Positions 37,101 through 46,100 of a stretch of 64,000 bases of DNA are shown piece by piece. Source of the DNA: Ischnura elegans (lineage: Eukaryota; Arthropoda; Insecta; Odonata; Coenagrionidae); the NCBI RefSeq assembly GCF_921293095.1, contig NC_060248.1, positions 13,348,744-13,412,743 on the forward strand, given 5' to 3'. The notes beneath the pieces are model-generated. The model was not told the origin of the DNA. It worked only from the letters and a program-made list of their open reading frames with translations, and ran no database searches. Position numbers and translations under genes: made by a program. The first letter of the stretch is position 1; every line of letters begins with the position of its first letter.

Positions 37101-40100
37101 TCTCCTTCCTTGCCTTAGGTCCCAGAACGGCTTGTCATTTGTTTGGCAACGATTTTCCTCTTCGGTAACAACGGACGACGCAATGCAGATCATATGATGC
37201 ACACACGTCCAAGGGTCCACCTCTCCAACCCAAAATGAATGAATGAAGATTACTTGTGCTCTGGGTTTCCTCATAAGAGCGAATACAAATAGCAAATTCT
37301 GCTCAAACAATAAAAATAAAATAATCCTGACACAATTTTCATGACAATAAGAAGATAAAATATTACACCGAAGTTAAAATTCACTTAAGCACTTGGTGAG
37401 AGCTACTGAATAATAATGAGGAGGAAGCGACAATTCGAACAAAAAGTTTAAGATAATTTGTGATAATTCACCGTGAAAATAAATTTATATTTCTTCAAGT
37501 CGGTGCTCACCAAGGTAATAATTAAAATGTTTTTATTTGAAAAAAGACAGTGGAGAGGAATGCTTTATAGATAACGACGCAGAATTGCAGATATTACAAC
37601 CAGAGATAAGTTAAGAATCATGAGTCATTATAATAATCAGGTAGATGGAGGATATACTAATGTACGGTGAAAGAAATCTTCACCGTTCACTCATCTTTTC
37701 TCTAGTTCAAAATAAGACAAAGGGAAAGTTTCCGACCATTTTTAATGAGTTGGTGACTTCATTAGGGCTCTGGCTCGTCAACTCGTTCAGGAGAAACCGA
37801 TCATTGAAGGAAAGAATCGCTCTCGGGAGTGTAAACGACGACAAACCACACAAGCCCGATGTGTTGGGGAAGTGGTAACCCGCTTCGAATTATTTCTTGA
37901 CGTCATCGAATTATTTGCGAAAGGGTTTTGGCTAACATTATAGCTCGTGAGGTAGGAGACGGATCGAAAAACTGAAAAATAATCTCAATGGAAATGTTTG
38001 AAATCATCATTACGAGAGGATCATCAGGTCAGTTGGTTTTCTGCCCTTCACTGGCAGCTGTCCCAAAAACCAAAATCGTCTCCATTGCACTCTGTCCGAG
38101 GCACTCCGTCCCTTAAGTTTCCCTGTAGCTTCTTCCAAACCTCACCGCGCCCGTCATCCTTCTTCTTCCTCTTATCTTTTCTCCTTCCACTGATCCCTAT
38201 GTCCAGGTAGCCTACGTCAAAAGATGCAGGGGTGCAGCTAGGAATAGGGTAGTTTCCTTCATCAAAGAAAACGAAAGGCTTTGATTGCGATTCCTTACCC
38301 ACCATTAGTGTATTCATAATATACAAATTATTTGGTTTAAGAAACACCGGTTTAAACGAATGGCAATGGTCAATGTTATCCTCATTTGAAAAGGGCCAGA
38401 TTGGCGCCTATGCGATGCCACTCCACGTGACGTCACAGGGACCTAGTTTCTATACGAGTAGATAGGAGTTTTACATCGTCTGAGATTACCAATGCATGCA
38501 TGAGGCACAGAGCTCAGGGAAACATGCCTAAATAATCACCTATTAAAACTGGCTGTGGTCGGAAAGTTTTCTTCGTTTGATAAGGTATTAATAATCCATA
38601 TTTAAGCCAAGCGCTACCAGCTAGCATGGTACTCTCTACCTGCTAGCATCCTGCGTCGTATCAGCACTCGAAGCCTCGCCCCAAGGTCACCTCACTTGCG
38701 GCAGCGGGAACCATAACGACGTCACACGGAGTTTTCCCAGCATTCATACTTAGCCGTCGCGATTTCGCGCGCTTAAAAATGTTCACTTTTCATTTAATCG
38801 CGAAAAATAGATATCGTCATTTTAAAATCTAAAAGTGTGAAATACGTACTCCAGGAGTAATAATCTTTCGATTTAGGCATTAAAAAAATAATAGGAAACC
38901 CCCCTATTGAGTCTAGGGGGGTTTTCAGGCACAACTAATACTTGGGGGAAGGGGGGGACTGGTGTATTAGCATACCCGCCAGGGTAAGCGGGAGGTGCGA
39001 AGGGTCCTCCGCCAGAGGGACCATATTTTACTAATCCTTACACTATTCTATAAGCAATATTAATCCAATTAAGTAAAATAGATTAAACTTGAAAATTTCT
39101 CTGAGCTCTGGGAGGAAGGGTTTACCCCCGAAACCCCCTTAAAAGATGTGGCCCGCGTTAAGTCAAACCAATGAGAAAGCGTCTCGTCACACGTGACTAT
39201 TATCGATAATTGCCTTCATTGCATTTATTTGCATATACAAACTTGGTCCTTCTAAGCTATATGGCTCATCAGAAGGTTCCAGTTATTCAATACAACATGT
39301 GGCACATTGAGAGCATAGCATTTATATTACAAGTTTCAACTTCAACTTTAGGGGCTTTTATAGAAACTATGATAATTTAATATATTTTGTACACTTCAGA
39401 TTGAAATAAAGAAATTACAAGTTTACAATATCACTTATTAACCAATCTTTCACTTTTCTTTTAATGTCGCCGAAGATACAACTAATCTTTATCCTCATTT
39501 GAAAACGGCCAGATTGGCGACCATACGATGCCACTCCACGTGACGTCACAAGGACCTGGATTCTATACGAGTAGAAAGGAGTTTTACATCGTCTGAGATT
39601 ACCAATGCATGCATGAGGCAAAGAGCTCAGGGAAACATGCCTTAATAATCACCTATTAAAATTGCCTAAGGTCGGAAAGTTTTCTTCGTTTGATATGGTA
39701 TTAATAATCCTTATTTAAGCCAATCAGTATTATTTCCGTATTAATTTCAAAAGTGTATAATGTTTTATTTGTGGTTGGCGTATGTTAGGATTACAATAAT
39801 GTTTGGAATCGTGAGATATTTCTCCACCGACCTCATACCATGAATTCGAGAAACAAATTTCTCCAATGACCTCTCTCCCCTCAGTGGTGGATTAAGGAGG
39901 TGTGCGGGGGAGGGAGGGCGGAAATAAAATGCTTAATTTAAATAAAAATTTAATTTAAATTAAATTGAATTTAAATTTATTTGATAATTTAATAAAATTT
40001 AAATCCGATTTAATTTTTAATAAATTTAATTTCATGCCCCCATAATTTCTGTAAAAGTTGAAAAGATGGTAACTAACCTTTAGATGGTTCTCAAATGAAA

Positions 40101-43100
40101 GTTTTTTATCACATACCTAATATTTTTCCCTTAATAGGTAACTGTTAATAGCTAGCGTGGTCATCTGCTTGTCCGACGAATTTCAAAGCTCTCAATAGGC
40201 AACTTAAATTCTTCAACAACATTATGTAATATTATAATCACAACTTTCGTGATTTCCCCCCTGGCGTCTGCTCTCTCAACTTGATAAAGGACCCTTTCCA
40301 ACGTTGGGCGGCACTTGGTGACCTCATGGTTTCCACCGAATGCCCGCCTCAGGTCTGGCGATATTCTTTCCAAGTCCCTCCCTCCGTGTCCCCTCTCGTA
40401 AAACACGGATCTCCTCTCTCTTCTTCCATTCCCTTCTCCGCCCAGTGACCCAGAGATCCCACACAGTTATTTTTTCCGTCTTTTCCGAGCGATAGCTCCA
40501 GGGAACGGTCCAATGATAGCGGAAAATGACCGTTTAACGCAATCCTTTTCCTCCATAGCTTCAGTGATGCAAGTCTCATCCCTTTTTCCATCACCATGTA
40601 AGCACGTCCCTTTTTCCGTCGCTAAAAGCATCGCTGGTACCGTCTTTCGTCCAATCAGAACGCAGGGCCACGGAGATTGTAACGCCACGCTTGCCTTTTA
40701 ATAGAGTAGTTTCCTTCATCAAAAAAAACGAAAGGCATTGATTGCGATTCGTCACCCACCATTATTGTATTCATAATATACAAATTATTTGGTTTTAGAA
40801 ATACCGGTTTAGACGAATGGCAAGGGTCAATTTTATCCTCATTTGAAAAAGGCTAGATTGGCGACCATGCGATGCCACTCCATGTGACGTCACAGGGACC
40901 TAGTGTCTATACGAGTAGAGTAGGATTTTTACATCGTCTGAGATTACTAATGCATGCATGAGGCACAGAGCTCAGGGAAACATGTCTCAATAATCACCTA
41001 TTAAAACTGGCTAAGGTCGGAAAGCTTTCTTCGTTTGATAAGGTATTAATAATCCTTATTTAAGCCAAGCCCTACCAGCTAGCAGGGTACTCTGCTACCT
41101 GCAAGCATCCTGCGTCTTATCAGCGCTCAGAGCCTCGCCCCAAGGTCACCTCACTTGCGGCAGCGGGCACCAGAACGACGTCACACAAGAGTTTTCCCGG
41201 CATTCGTACTTACCCGTCGCGTTTTCGCGCGCTTGAAAATTTTCACTTTTCATTTAATCGCGAAAAATAGATATCGTCATTTTAAAATCTATAAGCGTGA
41301 AATACGTACTCCAGGAGTTATAATCTTTCGATTTAGGCAATAAAAAAATAATAGGAAACCACCCTATTGAATGACGGTGTTATTACTAAAAGTGACGGAA
41401 AATGGTACGGTGGGAATGACCGGGTGATAAAAAAAATGATGGGCCGAGCGATTACTCTCTTGATCCCTGAAAACCTATCACTGGAGCTATCATTCTGAGG
41501 GATGGAGGCATGATCGTGTTATTCTGGTTTTACCTACCGGCTACCTCTTGCCTACCGTTTCCATCCGTTGGAAAAACATCATCCATTTCATCATTCACGA
41601 CCACCATCAGCAGACTCCGCGTCCTAAGCCCCCTCTTCTCCTTTCTTTTTCCCTCCACATGTTTGCTACTGTGGATGAAGCGATCTTGTCGATAGTTACT
41701 GGTGTGGTCGGCCAGCCTCTTTGTCCGGAGACAGCAATCGCCCGAAGCCCCTTGGTAGGACCTTGGAGGTGGGGACCTTGAGGCCCTTTAGGAAGGGAAG
41801 GGTAGAAGGGGCTAGTCCGCATGCGTAAAACCGAATTAAATACAGTTGAGTTTGTGCTCGTTATGATAGTGTTGTTAATCCTATTAAACTCTAATCCCAA
41901 ATGAAATGGAAAAATACATACAAAATTATGAAAATTGCTGCTTGCAATAAAAATGCAAAATTGAAAGTTTACGAAAAAATATAAAACAATATGTCGCAAA
42001 GAAAAGAAAAAAATGAAAGAAAAAAAAGATAATGAAATATTTAATATCTGGGTTATGTCTGCAAATCCAAATGTTGAAATCAATGTCCAAATTGTTAATT
42101 TTAAGTTTCTGCTAACTCAAACGTAAAACTAATCCCACAACACAGACAAATGTGCCCAATGATAATTAAATTGTCAACTGGCTGGCTGGGGCGTAACTTA
42201 GTTTACCAGGACAGCTTATAACGCGCACTCGGCGCGTCAAATGATGAGGAACTCACGAACGGGCGCTACAGTTATTTTACATAGCACCTACTTTATAATT
42301 TATACAAGTTGTTTATTGTACGTTGTTTCGTTGTTATGCTTTGTTTATTTTATTTAAAAAATTTATATTCATCACCTCGAAAACAGTGTTTACATCTGGA
42401 GGCTACAAAAATAAAACTGCACCATCGTAAACATTCATACCGCCGATCAATCGTGGCAAGGCACTCAGGCGGGACTCGAGCTCTCGACGTTCGCCTAGGA
42501 AGGCAAGGATTGTGTCACCAATGAGGCCGGAAAAATACTTAAAAAAACAAATATAAATGTACTTTGTCTGTTTCTGGATTCATGCCAAATAAGTAGATAT
42601 ATAAATTTCGCCACCTGAAAGACCGAAAATGTTGCTAAACTACTGATGAATGTCTTTAAGCCGCTTATTTACGCTTTTCAGGCCTCGAGACTCATTAACG
42701 CGGAGAGGTATTGCATACCACCAAGGCGCAACGGCAAGAAATGTACCGCCCTCCCACCTCCCAAACGAAAGCCCTTAATCCAAACTTGCTCCCCATCAAC
42801 AGCGTCCCAAAACGAACGGTGAGTATTATTTCGACGGTGTGCTTTTTGCAGGAGCAGTTTTGAGTGGCAGGTTCATCCTTTTCCAAGAGGAAATCACGCT
42901 AAAGTGTATCCGGCTCGTGTTATTTATTTTGAAATCATTAAATGAACGAGCAACGCCCTCCTGTAATACGCATTTCATCGTTCGCTCATCTAATTGTTGG
43001 TAAGGAATGCGTGGTGTTCTCATCTACTTCTACGAGGTACCGTGCAAGCCACCACCAGTGTGGGTGGAAAGGGGTTATTCCACACCAGGCATGCAGCACT

Positions 43101-46100
43101 CCTAGCACTCAGGACAACGACACGCGGTCAGACTGGAAACTAGGCGAGTGCTAAGGACGTGAGCATGCTACCATGCAGAGAAAACTATCAGTTTGTAACA
43201 AAAAACTAAAATTCAGCTTAGTAAGTGATTCATGCATGATTATTTCACGCCAAAAAGGTATGCAGATAGCTAGTATGTACAAATGTAATAGGCAAGTTAT
43301 TCAAAGTATACGCACAGCCTATTTTATCAAGTCTGAGCCAAGCTATTCCAGATCTAGACTATCACAGGTTCTTAAGGTCCCTTGATGTGCACGGAAAAAG
43401 TCATCATAAAGCTATCGCTTCTCCAGTCTATTTACCTAATATAATCCTCGTGATATTTTCTACCATAATAATTGCGCTCTCTCAAAATATCTGAAACACC
43501 AAAAAAGAATTATCCCACTTGAAATTTCCGAAAAGGATTTAATCTAAAATTTTCCCTTCTATCTGTAAGACTTTCCTATTCAGAATTCCTAAATAATGTA
43601 GTTACTCTACTATTTTTCTCGCGACGATTTTTAACAAATCTTGTTGCTCGCCTCCGCATTCCATCTGTATCCGAAACCATTCCTTTTTCTTACGGGTCCT
43701 ACACATTAGCGGAGTATGTACTTCAAATGAGATCTCACGAGAGAATAATAATATTGTTCTTTCACTTTTTCATCGCAATTTCCGAGAATTCTCTTAGTAA
43801 AGGTATATCGAGGCCATACTCATTCTTGCTCCATGTCGTCTATTCTCGTCTCTTGTCCGAGCGGCCAGCTAGGCGAGAGACCTCTTCCAACTCGTTTTCC
43901 TCGCGCATAAACGGTCTGTGTTGTGGGGCCAGCGAGGTAGCATTTATTGCCCTGTGTTGTCAACTCTGCTCTCGGGAAATTTTCGACTCTGGACTATCCA
44001 CTATTTTAAACAGCACTGCACTTAAAAAAATATTTTAGTCAGCTAGGAACTGGCGTACAATAGTCAGTTAGGAACTGGATTAAAGACTGACGAATAACAA
44101 ACAATTTAATTTGCCAGAGCAATTCACCAATTACAACATATTATGAGCCCTTAACTAATGAAAACTCCAACTTTATTAGAAAATAATGATTTTTTAACTT
44201 TAGTTAAGTATGTACCGAATACATTACCTACCAGTCTCAGCCATTCGTTTTTTTGCACAAAAAAGTTTATAATTAATAGCGTTAATTTATAAACACGTGC
44301 GGGCCATTTAGCATAAATCACGATATTTTATTAACCTGACATTGCTCCCTGATGAACGAAAAACCAATGCCTTTCCTTGGTCATTCTATACACGTAATTT
44401 TGACTGCTGATGAAAGGACTTAGACCGTGATTTAATGATAGTGCTGCCATGCCAATTGAAGACCATTTATAATGCTTGGTTTTAGGTAATTTTGTTATTA
44501 AGTAATAAAGTTACAATTGTTTTATAGTTTTCAATCATCATGATCTCAAGATGAACGTTCTTGGGTGTCTATAAAGGGGTTCCATCAACGAGATAAGACG
44601 AGGGAGGGCTATCATGTTCTGAAAATTCAGACTATGTGGCGGTTGGACTACTTATGCGTCATGCGGCCTCGGGCGAATCTCATTAGCCATTGAGAGACTT
44701 TGAGAGATTGGTTTGTAAGATGACTGGCGGGAAATTCATCAAAACCTTCGTAAAAATTTAATGAAGGTGACTGTAAAAGTGTTGTACAACATTTGAACAC
44801 AACAACATTGCATTGCTTAAATAGAATACCTCTGGGATTGGCGAATGTCATTTCTTTGATAATTTCGGCGACTCACAATCAGGTCCTCGCCGAACCGAGC
44901 GGAGAGAAACATTTACCTTTGAAAACCTCTTCATAGTAGTTACAAATCCTAAACAACTTCTTTCGATGAGGCACAACAGGAAACCTACAGCAAGTCTGCG
45001 GGAAACCTCCAGAAAACTCTAAAATGTTGCAATTTGTTATTTAGGGAGATTTTCAATGAGATACTCAAAACCAACCTTTTCGATCTCGAAATAGAAATTC
45101 TCGGAAGCGTCTTGAAATCCACTAATTTTGCGTGCCGAAGTCGTCAAACAAAGGGAGAGCAAAACAGAGTGATTTGGAATGTCGCTTTTTCCTACTTTTG
45201 AGGATGAAAACGGTGCTTCATTTAATAAAATCAATGGTTCACTCGCTACGGTGACTAATTGCGTGCTTTTGTTTGTTTATTTTCCTAACCTTGTAAGCAT
45301 TTACTGAAGGAATTACTTACCGTTGGCATGTTCTGCCTTCACATGAATGTGAACGTATTTTTTGTTAATATGCGTGATATTTTTATGACCGTGTGGGGAT
45401 CCTCATGCATGCACCCTCTCTCAAACACCCTAGAGGTGGCTCGCAGGGTATTATGTAGATGAACAAAGAAATGCCATGTAGGGGCCTACTGGTTACTCAA
45501 TGGCCCCGGCGGCAAAATAGTCTAAGGGCTCTAACGGGCAATTACCCCTTCCACACAAAGAAAAGCGAGAGAACCAGAGAGAACTCATTTAGGTGTGCAT
45601 GGGTACGTCTCGGTGTCCGAATGGAACAGCGCGGCGATTGGCGTCTCGCTTTCTCGTTCCGTCTTATAGCGCTCGTACCAAAGAGTTAAAATATGAAAAC
45701 TACATCTACATAATTCTCTGTGAGCCACTTTAGGGTGTTTGGCAGGGAGTGACAAATCATCGGTATGCGAGAGTACTCCACATGCACGCCACACGGTCAT
45801 GAAAAAATAACGCATATTTATGAAAAAAACGTGCACATTCATGAAAAGACATAAATTGCCAACGGTTAGTAATTTCTATTGTCAACCCATGTAAGGTATA
45901 TGTTAGAAGAATATAAAAATGCAGACTCGCCCAATTGAGTGACGCCATTAATTTTATTAATCGACACATCGTTGCTATCCTTAATAGAACGAGTAGAGAA
46001 TAACATTTTAAATTTCTTTATTTTGTAGTCTGTTTCCATTATTTTCTTCTCATGATCATGTCTACCATAGTAAGGGGGTAAACGAGGGATGTTTTCTACG

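Noticed and set aside
41607-42083. A 158-residue open frame on the - strand
   Set aside because: Made of low-complexity Phe, Ser and Ile runs from an A-rich stretch; no domain, no splice or start context.
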